A program made the position numbers and the translations under genes. A stretch of 64,000 nt of DNA from Stichopus chloronotus (Eukaryota > Echinodermata > Holothuroidea > Aspidochirotida > Stichopodidae), in assembly GCA_021234535.1 (NCBI GenBank), contig CM037833.1:23962918-24026917 (forward strand). Direction: 5' to 3'. Shown here one piece after another: positions 1 through 12,028 of this stretch; positions within the stretch are counted from its first letter, which is position 1, and each line of letters starts with the position of its first letter. The notes beneath the pieces are model-generated. The model saw nothing but the letters and a program-made list of their open reading frames with translations. It searched no databases and was not told the origin of the DNA.

Positions 1-662
1 ATTACAGTCGATCGAGAGTTATGGGCAAACACCGAGCACTTTACATTATACACAGTGCATAAATACAGTTCACATAGATAGTTGCAGCACATTTAAGCAA
101 GGATCACACTAGCCCAATTCAAACGCAATTCAACTTTCAACAGACTTAGTGCAAATTGAGTTGATCACAAAAGTTGTTCAGAATTAAATAACGTGATAAT
201 TTCTCTTAATCCAGGATGTCTTGAAAGAGAAGAATAGATTTCGTAGTTCATATTTTGTGCTCATTAATGTAAACGGCAATTCAAGTTGTACAAACGTGGT
301 TGAAAATTAAATTGCGTGTTAAATCGCGCTAGTGTGACCGCTTTTTTATTTTAGCCATGGGTGTATAAGGAACCCGCAAGTATCGTATAATTGTAAAAGT
401 CACGTGTGAAGACATGTAACAAGTAAAACAGGTTTCGTCCATACTAACCTCCCCTTTTGTTTTGGCGTTTCATGGTCAGAAAAGTATTGTTTCGTTTCCT
501 AATCTCAAACACAAATTGATTCTTATGTAAATTACATCTATCACTTGTTAAGTTTCCCCTTGATGCAATTGATGCATTGTAGTGAATAAAATGTCCATAG
601 TGATGATACATTAGTTCATTTCCAAGAAGACGTCATCACTTCTGTCTTTCTTCTGACTTCAG
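1..662. other. Intron of copy 0 (partial)
   Basis: No coding exon was recognised before the splice acceptor at 661-662. The stretch is AT-rich intronic DNA. In unit B the preceding exon of this family is an Ig-like exon 1.9 kb upstream of EGF1, so the matching exon of this copy would lie off the left edge of the window. Confidence 0.5.
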
Positions 663-800
663 GTTGCCCTGAAGGTCAAGTCTTCATGAACAATGCTTGT
701 ACACCAGTGTCGCTTACCTGTCAAAACGGTGGTGTCCTGAGTGACTGCGAAGTCCGCTGTATTTGCCCTCCTTACTTTACAGGGAAGGACTGCTCTTCAA
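663..800 (+). CDS. Copy 0, EGF1 exon (Tie-like EGF module)
   Basis: This is an internal coding exon of 138 bp with phase 1 at both ends, bounded by a pyrimidine-rich acceptor (…gacttcag) and the donor gtaaatg. It encodes one EGF-like module. Six cysteines follow the order C-x10-C-x6-C-NGG…C-x-C-x8-C, starting CPEGQ and ending CPPYFTGKDC. It has the same length, phase and cysteine layout as the exons at 26412 and 56591, so it is the same exon in an older, more diverged paralogue. Family knowledge: such modules occur in the ectodomain of Tie-type receptors. That this protein is soluble is inferred from the 3' exon. Confidence 0.85.
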
Positions 801-969
801 GTAAATGAAACCGTTGTTTTCCTTTTTTTTAATTTAAGTTTTTGAATGTTTTTAGAACTTTTAAAATCTCCTATGGGTAGAGTTCTCGCCCTTTGTAATT
901 TACCCGGTACACGTCAGACTGTAGATCTACGACAGGGCATACCTCCGCCACATTAGTACGTTTGTTGAT

Positions 970-1143
970 TATTGTATCTTATTGTTTATCTGTTTATCTG
1001 TGTATCCGTCTATCCATCTATATGCATGTCCGTCTGTCTGTCTATCCGTCTATCCATCTATCCAACCATCCTCCCATCCATCATCCTTCCATCCATCCAC
1101 CCATCCATCGACCCATCCATCCATACTTCCATCCATCCATGCG
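970..1143. repeat. Impure (TCCA/TCTG)n microsatellite
   Basis: Tetranucleotide steps change from tctg/tatc to tcca along the tract. It lies wholly inside the intron between the EGF1 and EGF2 exons of copy 0. Confidence 0.9.
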
Positions 1144-1390
1144 ATTGAAACATGTTTTGCGGGATAGAAGTATCTAACCATAGGGAGTCTAAAACTTTGC
1201 ATACATTGTGACAAACTTTAAGCTCTATCACGGAAATAGTTTAAGTACTTAACATTTTTGAGGTAATTGCAACATGGATAGCTCATATTTTTAGGGGGGA
1301 AATGGTTTCGCATGTAGGAGAGGACTACGTTGCAAAAATACACCCATTTTTTAGTATGAACATATTAACCCCCATGATTCAGGTTACGCA

Positions 1391-1411
1391 GCCCCCCCCC
1401 CCCCCCCCCCG
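1391..1411. repeat. Poly-C tract
   Basis: A run of about 20 C. It is one of many long C or G homopolymers in this window (also near 17497, 20294, 29215, 30568, 32711, 33776, 35430 and 40361). Confidence 0.9.
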
Positions 1412-2045
1412 TTGTAGCTACACCACTGCATTCTAATTTGTTAAAGTTAAGGTTTAGATTTAACGCATTAGTTTGGATATCAATCGTTGGTACAAATATC
1501 AACGAATGGAAAAACGATACTTGATACGTGCTGTCTTTGAAAAAAATTTTTCTGAACATTGCTTTCTTGACAGTTTGTATTTTGAAAAGATGCTTCTACT
1601 AGAGAGGCATGCAATTATGTCTTTAACTCCATCTGGGTTTGCTTAATCTCAGGTAGTTTATTTCTTAATTTTGGTACTTAAGACTGTTTCCATTAATCCT
1701 TTGTATTTCGTATTTCTCAAAGCCGTTCAAACATTTATGTAATTATTGGGTGGAAGTTATACCACCTCTATACTCATGTACTATAATGAATAGTACATGT
1801 CTCTTTAGTATAATTTAAAACCTTATACTGGTTTTTAAACTCAGTGCGCACATTTACAAAAATTCAATCACCTTATATTTATCGAAACGAAAATGTGCGT
1901 CGGTGTCATTTTACTCCCACTTAAATACACGAAATAATAATTTAAAGTCTAATATGAAGTGTACTTGTAACTATTATAATAACATACACAAAGATAACGT
2001 TAACTTTCATTTCACATCATTCAGTTTCTTAAACTTGTTTCATAG

Positions 2046-2222
2046 GAGTTGCAGAAGAAGATGAAGATGGAGATTTCACAATAGGGTATTCTCTCGGTAG
2101 GAGACTCAGATGTCGCGATTTGATAGGCGGGAATCCTACCTGCAAAGGACATCTCTTCTGCCTTGGGGGCCTCTACGGTTGTAAATGCGCACCGGGATGG
2201 AAGGGAAACAAATGTGACCGTG
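2046..2222 (+). CDS. Copy 0, EGF2 exon (Tie-like)
   Basis: This is an internal coding exon of 177 bp, phase 1-1, with acceptor …tttcatag and donor gtaagt. After an acidic start (EEDEDGD) comes the family signature FTIGYSL…LRCRDLIGG. The cysteine pattern is C-x9-C-x5-C-x6-C-x-C-x8-C, with the typical EGF ending CAPGWKGNKC. The GW-K/R-G-x-x-C end is characteristic of Tie/laminin-like EGF repeats. It is 9 bp longer than the unit A and B versions because of the acidic insert. The frame is open throughout, so this copy looks functional in the part that is visible. Confidence 0.85.
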
Positions 2223-3049
2223 GTAAGTGACAATTTGAGACACCACATCAGTATAGTGTGACGCTTACAACGGTGGGAAAACCGGTTCGTGAGGGTTATA
2301 ATTCAATTACATGATTGCGGGGTTTGCATTAAAATTGCCCTGCTTACACATATAAAAGGACGTAGGCAAGATATTTCTAATTTTTATTTCGGTTTTAATG
2401 TGGAATTGCAGGTCAAGTTTCTCACGTGAAATTCATAGACTGATTAATTGAATTAGGCAATAATATGAGCAAGTAAATTCAACTCTTATATAATTTGAAA
2501 GCCTCTTTAAGTGTTCTATATATGGAATTATCTTCAAATGCACGGCATAATTGTCTATAATTGTCTCAAGATCAAATAAAAGATTTATCAAAGTATCTTA
2601 TCTTTGGAAGATCTATGATATATAACGTATATCCAAAATACATGATTTGTCGACTTGTCTCAACTATCTATGCTAATTAAGTTATCTTCTTTGCTTTCAT
2701 GCAAGAATCGAATTAACGTTAATCACACGTTGAAATTTTTACAACTTAGGTGGAGTAGTAATTCTGTTTCTTGATATTCATTGTGTCAAACCACTATCTG
2801 ATTTTTAATGCATAGCATGAGATGAAACAAAAATGAAATAAAGCGAGTCGTTAAACAGTTTCGTCGATAGGAATTAAAAGTCACACAGAATTTGTCTCTT
2901 CACTTTTCCGGCAACGGAGGTAATTGTTTAAAATTAACGAACTTAAGTAAAATATGTCTGTTTTTTTTTCTCCTTTCTACCGTACACTACTTTTTTATTT
3001 TCTATATTTATATTATGGCCATTGGTCTTCTTCTCTATTTGTATTTCAG
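2223..3049. other. Intron of copy 0
   Basis: AT-rich intron between EGF2 and the terminal exon. It begins with a good donor (gtaagt) and ends with a pyrimidine-rich tract and tttcag. Nothing else was recognised in it. Confidence 0.7.
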
Positions 3050-3135
3050 CTTGCTTTAAAGGAAGATGGGGAGCAGATTGCAACCAGAAGTGTCCCTCTG
3101 GAAATCGTGACTGTAACCGTTTCTTTGGATTGTAA
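3050..3135 (+). CDS. Copy 0, terminal exon: truncated EGF3 and stop
   Basis: This is the last coding exon. The acceptor is tatttcag, phase 1. It encodes the start of a third EGF repeat (CFKGRWGADCN…CPSGN…DCNRFFGL) and ends at TAA 3133-3135, just where the repeat's next cysteine would be expected. Only four cysteines are present, so the module is incomplete. The equivalent exon of unit B stops at the same place with TAG, which suggests a genuine shared C-terminus. A weak GT donor overlaps the stop (…gga tt|gtaaaa), so continuation into further exons cannot be excluded. Confidence 0.75.
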
Positions 3136-4902
3136 AAGAATATCTCCCTTTAGTTGTTAAGACTGCAAGAACGTACCATTCGATTGTTTGTTTTTTTTTC
3201 TGTGTTTGTTTTTCATGTGGATGTTTCAGCTTTTAATTGTTTATGGAGCAACGGTATTTACAGAAGTATGGTAAAGACCACGTCATTTACATAAGTCAGT
3301 CGAGCATGTGTAAGATAAGTCAGCAGGTATCCACACTTGGTCGAGTTAACCGATTAATTAAGGGTTATTCATCTGAAAAATTACCATTATGCAATTATGC
3401 AGACGTTGCATTTTTTATTTGGGTTATCTTGAGCTTGTTTTTTTTCCTGTTCATCTTAAAGAGAATTGCCTCAAACGGACAACTGAGAAGAACAGGTAGT
3501 GTCGCATATGTAACCTCGTGTTATCATTGTTGTAGATTAAGTTGCAGTTGGTGTTGGTGACTTTGCCTTAAAATTCGTAGTGTGGCATGAGATCTGTTCA
3601 ATTAATTTACAAGTATCATATAGTTCTTCTTTAAATGCGGTTGTTGTTGTTGTTATAATGCCAATAGGCTAATTGATAGTGTCTGTACTCTACCATACAC
3701 TACCCCTCTTTTAGTAACGAGTCTTAATTTTCATAGCGTGGTACCTTATAAATACCTAACATAATTTTAATTTTATCTCAACAACACTTCCCCAGGAATA
3801 TAAAATAAACTACAACGTGACAACCAGATGTATTATATGCACTTAAAGAATGTCCCACTTTAGAAGACATACTGTAAACAGGAATGATATCATGTGAGGA
3901 TTTGTGGTATAATTGAACCCCTTAATCTATGATGAATGTGATAGATATAATAGAAGAAAACATAGCTTGATCTTTCATGTTGATTTGCTATTGCTTGATT
4001 ATTTACAGTTCTGTCTTTATCTATTTCTCTACATTCTATGTTCCACTTATTAAATGTATAAGTATACACACTGTAAGGGGCACAATGAAGTGCTTTGCTC
4101 ATAGAAATCTAATCTGATTGAGTTAACTAAAACAATGTCTGGAAGAATAAACGATCTTCTAGAACCATTCTGTCGTACGTGTTTTAATGAAGGTAAATAG
4201 AAAAAAACATGCCAAGTGATCATTAAAAATGGCGGGTGTAGAGTTGCTCGGGCAGTCGTTGTTTTGAAATAAGTTAACGAATAAACTGGCAACAGATTAC
4301 GAGAAGTAATCATTCTCCTGTAAGACATGCAATTGACATAGATCTTAAAATAACCCTAACAATTTTTAACCGTTGTACGAATGTAATGATTGATTCATGC
4401 TCGGAGTCTGAAAATCTTTACTTGCATTGGCTGACAAAGCAGATCCCCACAGTCATTACTTTCCCCTTCAAGATCTGCCTATTCGGTGATATCAAATGTT
4501 TTGTTTTCTTTTTTCTTCATAAGTTTCACATGTCTTGTGAGAGCCAATGTGAGCTACTCGTTGCTGGTAAAAGGGCGCATTGAGTTGTTTCGTTACATTC
4601 ACTAACTTTTTCTAAACACGTAAAGTTTCTACCACCCACTATAAAGAAAAATAAGAACATCCCCAATGCATGACACGCAAACGAACGATGAAAACTGTTT
4701 GTTGAACATCCGTCACCAGGACCGTGACCACTATTTGCATTAGTTAGTTCTTATGTATGGGACATGTGACATAACAATGTGCTGCGGGGAGTTTACACGT
4801 TAATATTCTACTGAGATCGTTGAATCCATTGGAAGTAGCAGATGGCAAATACGTCATAATGCTTTCCTTTTTTCCCAAAAATGTACTTACAAATACGTAT
4901 GG
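3136..4902. other. 3' flank of copy 0 / intergenic
   Basis: The stretch is AT-rich and contains no recognised gene. A frame at 3405-3500 would encode a phenylalanine/leucine-rich hydrophobic segment followed by basic residues and a GT, but it has no support from the other copies (see findings). Confidence 0.5.
3804..3809 (+). terminator. Candidate polyadenylation signal for copy 0
   Basis: An AATAAA hexamer about 670 bp after the stop codon. It is a plausible 3' end signal, but such hexamers are common in AT-rich DNA. Confidence 0.25.
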
Positions 4903-4904
4903 TA

Positions 4905-5096
4905 CACTTTAAGTCCACAATGGTCAAATCTGACCAAAGTATGTTCAATTTTTGACCATGGCATTGGTTAACTATGCACCGATAAAAGTATGGTCATATG
5001 TGACCATAGTCCAATGGTTATACAGATGACCATTATATGTGATGGTCAAGAAATTGACCATAATACTGGACAAAATGACATAAGTAAATTTGACAA
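4905..5096. mobile_element. TA-flanked MITE, relative of the one at 31591
   Basis: The left end (cactttaagtccacaatggtc) resembles the inverted right end of the 31591 element. It is followed by a shared core (attggttaactatgcaccga) and several TGACCA/TGGTCA half-sites. The right end is more eroded. TA dinucleotides lie at both presumed ends, as expected for Tc1/mariner-type insertion. It has no coding capacity. Confidence 0.55.
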
Positions 5097-6723
5097 TAAC
5101 AGGTTCTCATTAGGCCTAGAACGTTTACACCAGACAGCACATGGGATAACACATCAGCATACTGTGGTAAGACCCTGGCCATTCCAATCACGAGACTAGT
5201 CAGTAGTAGCGTCCAACCCATTCTTTATGGTACATAACCAAAGAAAAAAAAACATTAAAGCAAAGATTCCTTTGTCTGAATTCATTTATTCAGGAAAAAC
5301 TCTGGAAATGAACACATCAGTTTAAACATAAAAAACGACTTACTAACGACTACATTTGTATGAATGACTTGATGTAAGGAACCTCGAATATATAAAATTT
5401 CAGGAAATCAATTTTTGGACAATTCTACGCAAAAGGTGGAAAAAGCCCAAAATATTAAATGTCATGCAACATTAACGAATTTAGTGTCATACGAAAGCTA
5501 AGATTCTAAATAAGAAGCAACTAAATTCCATTTATTGTGCTGTGACTATCACTGTTAATTTTCAAACAGCTTACACATAATTCTGAACAAAAAAATGCTA
5601 TTGAAAAACTTTGATTGTGGACAGATGTTCCGTGTGGCCGTTAAAAATTTGTTACCTCACTTAGATTCTGGTATTTCAGGGTCCAGGCTAAATCACGTGA
5701 CTGGCTTGACCGATCAATAATGTTTGGTGCATTTGTCAATAATACTGAAAAAAATTACTGCAGAAGTTACTGTACTCTGAAAGTCTATATAGCTGCAAGT
5801 GAATTACTATAAGTACAAGGGCGACAGTAACAGCATCATTACTTGAAATTCAATCATTGACACTGAGAATATTATTACAAATTTAGGTCGCAGCAGTGGC
5901 ACAATTTCTACTGCAGGGAAATGCAGTGACGTTATGTTCTGAGTGGTAACTTTTTTCTTCCTTCGCATGCACAACTGAGACTATCACTTGTCCTTACATG
6001 TATCTGATGCCAGTTATGATCATATATGTATGATAATCCTTATTTAATGAAAACTTCCTTTTGGTAGGGTTAGTTTTCTTAAAATTGGGAAATGCACAAT
6101 TCAGTATTAATCAGAGCACACTATATTGTGTGCCTTAACAATTTTCACTCAAGTACCGGTATCAAGAAATTTTGACTTAAGATTACGTCTTCACATTAAG
6201 TTTTTATGCTTAAAACATAGCCAAGCATTGAGCTAAGGCAAATCTGAAGTACTGAATCCTGTTCAATCACATTTTTATTTTGACTGTGTTTAAGTTCAAC
6301 AACACTAGTTATCACTTCACAATAAAGTCAGTATTTGTACTTTGTCTAATTTGTCTTCGTTTTCATACTGAGGGATTGTTTTGAGATGAATTTGATTTTT
6401 GATAGCATTAAGTAGCCTATGATTTATTTAGTTGCTGGTCCAAGTGGTGTCTGTCTGTGCATGTTAGCATAATAAACTTTTTTGTCAATCCATAACATCA
6501 TTCCATTACTAAGATTTTCTTTAATTAAATCCATTTATCTGAAAAACTGTTAAATAATTTGCCATCAAATATCACCCTCCTCCCTCACACAACACGGTAT
6601 AAAAAGTCATTTCAAACCAGCATCAGACAAAATTCCAAATGATGGTCAGCAACTGTGCAACTGGGGAAAATTTTTTAACACATTCCTTACATTATTATAT
6701 GTAGTCGAGATGACTCCCCAAAA
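5097..6723. other. Intergenic, no recognised feature
   Basis: AT-rich unique-looking sequence with short non-conserved frames only. No gene, RNA or repeat family was recognised here. Confidence 0.5.
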
Positions 6724-7101
6724 CTATAAAAGCACAAACTTTTGAACAATGTCTTGTACGCACGTATGGCATTTTACTACCAAATGAAAGTTCTTAACGA
6801 TCTCACTCCAGATGAAGTTACAGACTTTCCTGTCCCTTCTCTCATTTAAAAAAAAAAAGAATTTCTGGATGATCTCCCATGTAGTGTGGCACTCTTTGGT
6901 ATAGCCGACATACAGAACATAGAATGCCTTGAAACAAAAGTCCACTGCTTTCAACAATGAGATGACCTCAATGTCCAGTCTATCCACACTGACAACGGAC
7001 TGGGATGGTACTTGTCGCGTCCCCAGAACCAAAACTGATGACTGAATTGCTTGCACCCCATCGTGTTGTTGGTCCAAGAAGGCTGGTAGATTAGTCCCAA
7101 T
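6724..7101 (-). pseudogene. Relic, last exon block
   Basis: The block follows a possible minus-strand acceptor (ctctggcag). It encodes a segment containing SVLVLGTRQVPSQSVVSVD and then LLKAVDFCFKAFYVL. It resembles the C-terminal part of the uncharacterised protein family described for the whole relic. The tail after about residue 85 is low in complexity (FFFFL) and may be eroded. The frame is open to a stop at 6724. Confidence 0.45.
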
Positions 7102-8175
7102 CTGCCAGAGGTAAACAAGAGAAGTTGTAAATGTTAAAAAACATACACCCAGTAGCCAGACTGATGAAGTTTAGACATTCACACTCACTCATACACGCAT
7201 ACACGCACACAAATACGATCTTGAAGCATTTGCAATGTATGACTGCTATGGATTTGTCAGCACCCAGCAGAGATATCTCTCTGAAGAAGACATCATGATT
7301 CTGCACAAGCTATCAAAACACACATAGTACCATAATCATTTTCTTCTGCTATTAGCTATCAGCTATCTTTCCCTCTGTGTTATTGTCACTCTTTGTACAG
7401 TTGGTGGTTTTCCATGCTTTCCATGCATTGTGCAAATGTGATTATACCAAAAAAGGATGATGACTGTCACAGTAGAATGTGCAATTACTCCTGTGATTGA
7501 AAATGCAAGAAAAGCCATAACCTTACAAACGTCTATTGCAGGTGCTGTCACTGTTACTGATGAATCACCATTATCAACAAACCAGTCATGTAGGACCTAC
7601 ATTGCAGTGGTTCCAGCAGAATATAATATTCAACTCATATCATTAATCCACCAACATATAGAAAGCTCCCATCTGAGGTGATAAAACTATGACGAATGTG
7701 AAAATTTTACCACCAAAACAAAAGCAACTTCCTTGAAATTTACACTCCAAGACTTTGTGGACAGTATGTGTCCATTAATTGGATTAAAATGAGTGTTTCA
7801 GTATTAAGTATAGATGTTTTACCCCTTACCCTGTTTAACCTAAGGCTGTCACTGCGTCAAATCAAGTCAACTTCAAATAAGCAAATTAATATTTATGGTA
7901 GGGAAAATCTGTTTAGGACTCTGCAAAATCTAAAATTAAAGATTTAAGTAGTACTGGACGAGATGGGGAGAGTTTATATACGAATAGGAATAATAACGAG
8001 ATGGGTGGGCCCTTTGTTTACAAATGAAGACTAATCTGCTCTTATGTAGAAGACGGAAAGCCCTCAACTACATCACAGGCTGCTCCAGACTCCTACATGA
8101 CATGCATTATCCCAGTCAAGGCCCACACATCCAGTGATGGTTCCGTCAAAAGTTCCAACAACGGAAGCCCCCTAC

Positions 8176-8315
8176 CGGTTGTACATCAATGAAAGAGGCT
8201 AGTGATTCCATTTTCGATGAATGGACCATTTTTCCGTTTCTACTTTTTACCAGTCCTGTCGGCAGAATGCATGGCAAGAGCTGTGGCGCCAGTAGAGAAT
8301 CATCATTCAGTGGAC
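8176..8315 (-). pseudogene. Relic, exon block with LLPCILPTG motif
   Basis: The minus-strand block is bounded by a possible acceptor (cctacag) and donor (CCG|GTAGGG). It reads through LLAPQLLPCILPTG and ends near SFIDVQP. Its place between the neighbouring blocks agrees with a single decayed gene. Function is unknown. Confidence 0.35.
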
Positions 8316-8689
8316 CTGTAGGCTCACAATAAAAGTTATTAACACCAAGAAGAACACTATAAAGCTCTGTTCCAAAGGGGGGGAGGGGGGGGATTTCCTC
8401 CCACAGGTTCAAGAAAGTGAGTTAATTTTTATCATTATAGTACACCAGTCGACACGCACCAGAGTTTCTCAATTTCACAAGAGGTATGCGTACTTACCGT
8501 CTACAAAGTAAAACGTCATACCGATTACTTATTTATATGGTCTGCCTGGCTTCTAAAATCATGTTGGAAACTACGCTGCAGGATACTGCCCAAAAATGCA
8601 TGCTCTTATATCGCGCATTCCTCACGTCTCACTACGCTTTACATCCATTACACTTTCTCACTGAAATAACTTAGTTTGACCCACACAAG

Positions 8690-8868
8690 ATGCCAAATAA
8701 ACAAGTTACCACTCCCAGGTTCCTATTGGTACCTGGGTAGAGAGAGGCAGTTAAGACAAGATCCTTGAAGTTCCTTGTCTGAAAGCACACCATGGTGGGA
8801 CTGAAACCTGATCTTAGGATCCCAAGTACCAAGAGCCTTAACTAATAGGCTACCAGGTTCTCTAGCTT
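8690..8868 (-). mobile_element. tRNA-derived SINE
   Basis: Read on the minus strand, the head has A-box-like (TAGCCTATTAGTTAAGG) and B-box-like (GGTTTCAGTCC) promoter elements of a tRNA. It is followed by a body with ACCAATAGGAACCTGGGAG-like sequence and a GGTAGAG… segment common in marine invertebrate SINEs. It sits in an intron of the minus-strand relic. It is non-autonomous and has no open frame. Confidence 0.6.
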
Positions 8869-9052
8869 TGTTTTCTGTGGTTTATTCCTCCTGCTGCCCA
8901 CAGTATATTTTCTTAGTTAAATACCAAAAATTTGTGCTAACGTAGACATAACAAACGCACCTTCCAGAATCTTGTTGAAATATATTTACATAAAAATTTT
9001 GGTTGCAACCTTTGGAATGCTTGAAGTGACATGTCACTGTTATATATGTTAC

Positions 9053-9204
9053 CACTTGCTATCTGAACGAATTCCAAGCTGCTGTCTCCATCCTGAACCT
9101 TGTGTCTATGCGTAAGCAAAGATGCGGTCTTTGTGCACATCCCACTTGGTTTTAAAACCATCAGCAGTTTTTCCACCATACAAGACAGAAATATCTTGTT
9201 CAAT
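9053..9204 (-). pseudogene. Relic, exon block with in-frame stop
   Basis: A good minus-strand acceptor (ttttttctag) precedes a frame reading DISVLYGGKTADGF and then KTKWDVHKDRIFAYA. The frame is interrupted by TAG before a possible donor (GTG|GTAACA). The premature stop is one of the reasons for calling the whole locus dead. Confidence 0.4.
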
Positions 9205-9450
9205 CTAGAAAAAAGATATAAAATCGTTGTAACAGATCTAGAAAGCCAATAAACTTCAAATTTGGCACCATTGTACACAATATTGTGCACAAAATCAGGG
9301 TTTTTCAATGGTTGCCAAAAATCGGCCAATCCAATTATAAGCACCATTTGTAGGTTCCAGTCCATGAGTTTGCAAAAGGGAAACCATACCGTAGTTTTGT
9401 AGTTATTTCTTTTCTACAAAAAAACCAGTGTGTATAATATGTGAGAAGAA

Positions 9451-10047
9451 CACAATCTCCCTTCTACACTGTGCGGCCTGATGCGACGCACCTCCTTGCA
9501 ACAAGACTATCCAGATGCGTCGCAAAGTGTGAAGTCTTTGCAACCAGTTGCGGACAGTCGCGCAATCCAGCGACAATCGACCAAACGTGTTCGGTCGCAT
9601 GAGACCGAAACGTGCAACTGGCCATAATGGAGGACTTCTAGAATGAAGCCCGTGAAGATAAGTTATTAATCGAAATGTGGAGAAAATATCCTTGTCTGTA
9701 CGACATAACTTATACAGAGTAATAAAAAAATATATACAAATTATTGTATTGGCGGAGATGGCCCAAACTTTATCATCGACTGGTAAGTATATCTTGTTTC
9801 AAGTGAATATATTAGTAAAAAATGTTCTGTAGGCTGTACAAATGTCGTTTGCCAAGTGTCATTTTCCTCGCGTCATGATTGAAAGTAAAATATCACGTTA
9901 AAATCACAGTTTCTTCAACAACACATTCTTCAATCTGCGACTACTTGCATAGAGTGGACACCTTGCTCTTAAAATTAGTTAGTTCGTTAGTTAGTCATCA
10001 GTCGCTCACTGCGATGAGACAGCATCGCATAGTGTGGAAGGGGCTTT
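9451..10047. mobile_element. MITE with inverted termini and GCGA-rich ends
   Basis: The left end (tcccttctacactgtgcg) and the inverted right end (gccccttccacactatgcg) match imperfectly. Next to both are GCGACGC/GCATCGC-type subterminal repeats. It is about 600 bp, non-coding, and inserted in an intron of the minus-strand relic, next to the donor at 10054. The termini suggest a PIF/Harbinger- or hAT-type non-autonomous element, but the target-site duplication is not clear. Confidence 0.5.
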
Positions 10048-10054
10048 AGTTTAC

Positions 10055-10248
10055 CATTCCTGGAGTATCCATCAACGTAGGGTATTCTGTTTTTATCTGC
10101 TGTGAGGTCAAATCAGGATTCTCCATGATCCACTCCTCCCGCATTCCAATAGTGGGATGCATGAAGGTCATCACCTGATCTGCTGGTGCCTTATTATGCT
10201 TCAGCCAGTCTTTCATCTCCAGTCGCCTCTCCATTGAAATTCCAGACT
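10055..10248 (-). pseudogene. Relic, exon block
   Basis: The minus-strand acceptor ttttcatcag precedes an open block of 194 bp. It contains ERRLEMKDWLKHNKA, MREEWIMENPD and YPTLMDTPGMV and ends at a possible donor (ATG|GTAAAC). It is rich in charged residues and probably helical. No function can be assigned. Confidence 0.4.
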
Positions 10249-12028
10249 CTGATGAAAAGAACAGTTGAACTTACAATTAGTTTTTGTGACAACTGTAAAG
10301 AAAATAACTTGTGAAAACTGTTTGAGTACAAGGAATTTCCAAGTTAGACATGCACCTCACCACAACCCCCTTAAAAGTCCACATCTCTGTCTGCAATTAC
10401 ATAAAGATTGTTCAACTTCACTATTGGGTCACCAGTTCAATACAGTACATACCAGTCCAATACAGTACATACCAAGACTTGTGACCAGTTAACATAGTTT
10501 CAGGGAGAACAGGGCCATTTTAAATGAAGGTATATCCACCAGGCATATACCAGATAGACTGAGATTAGAAGTAACCATACTTCGGTATTCTAACTCCTGG
10601 AGATGACACTTTGATCACGGACTCGATGGGGGCACGAATGAGTGGTTGTAAAATTTGAACCATGTAACTGAAAGAGTTACTCTGGCCTAAACTGTTTGAC
10701 TGAGGGAATTAAAAAAAAAATGTGGTAATTAGCTTCATTGATATCTTTTGTGCTTAGAAAACCAGGACTTCAAGGAAATGTGCATTTGCTGTCTTCTATA
10801 AACCTTGGCTATCACAGCATGGTTTGGGTGATATTTGCACTTGTTAAAGAAAAAAAAAGGGATCTGACAGTCTGACATCATGATGATCATGTGTTCAGAA
10901 AACAGTTACCAAACACTGGTATTACATGTGGTTTACTGTTATTCATGTTAACCTGGTATAGTCTGCTTCTTTGATGAATATGAAGATGGAGACTTGACCC
11001 CCCTCTTTCTTTCCTGGGAAAACAGATGTTCGAACGTCTTTGCTCTAAACAACCTGTTAACTGGAGATTCCCCATTCCTCTGCAAAACCAGGCCTCCTGA
11101 GAGGGAATAGAACAGGTGGGAAATTTGCCTCAGTATGTTAAAAATTGGATGGACAATTTTGATAGAAAAAAAGATAGAAAAATCATTTTTAACTCACTGA
11201 TTTTTGAACCTACATATTATATATTGACTATTCTAACAGTCTCTGTTTAATGAGGTAAACATTGAAACAGTGGTACAATTGTGTAACATTTAAACCTTTG
11301 CACAAACTTCCATTGGACATGCTTAACATCATGCCATTGTACAGAAGTTCTTATAAACAACTTATATACATAACACAAGCACTTTTCCAACTGCCTCCAG
11401 TCAGGATTAGCCTCCTATTTTACTCTACAAAAATAATGCTTGAGGTCTTTCCTGAGTACATCGTTTTGACAAAAATAATATTTTTGTATTTTTATTTTCC
11501 AACTCAATATTACACATCAATATATAACTTCCATAGTCACAATTTCTCAACTAAACCACCACTAGTTGGGACTGACGAAATGATATGGGGATCGAAATGC
11601 TCCACTGCCCTGGCTGGCTGAATAAACTAAAGATGGTACCGACTCCATTCTTTAGGACACAATCACATGCTACAGCTAGTTGCAGAACTGAAGTGTATAT
11701 TAGTTTCTATACAACATTTCCAAAAAGTTGTGGCTGATGTATTACAGTAACCTTGCCCGAAATACTCACGTAACCTTCACCTTCCGAATCCCTTTAAAAT
11801 GGGAACTCCTCGATGAATGACTTCGCTGTGGCAGCTTTCTCGTTTGTTGACGGTCTGTAAAATTCAATTACATAAGATATAACTTGATAAGGAAATGAAA
11901 ATGCAAGGACTACATGAAGCACATGAATAACATTCAAAATATACAGATTCACGACAATATTTGAAGGTTCAAGTTAAACAAAATGGTGACAAAATACGTC
12001 ATTATTGATGTTATGAAATATTTGTGCC
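10249..12028. other. Intron of minus-strand relic, nothing recognised
   Basis: AT-rich stretch between relic blocks. A short imperfect tandem (agtccaatacagtacatacc-like) occurs near 10434-10475. Otherwise no feature was seen. Confidence 0.4.

Larger units (their letters stand above)
801..2045. other. Intron of copy 0, with TCCA microsatellite and poly-C tract
   Basis: This intron separates EGF1 and EGF2. It holds an impure TCCA/TCTG microsatellite (about 970-1143) and a pure poly-C run near 1391-1411. Short frames through the microsatellite are low-complexity artefacts. No other exon was seen. Confidence 0.7.

Noticed and set aside
962..1177. Frames rich in Ser-Ile-His-Pro
   Set aside because: They are translations of the TCCA microsatellite inside an intron.
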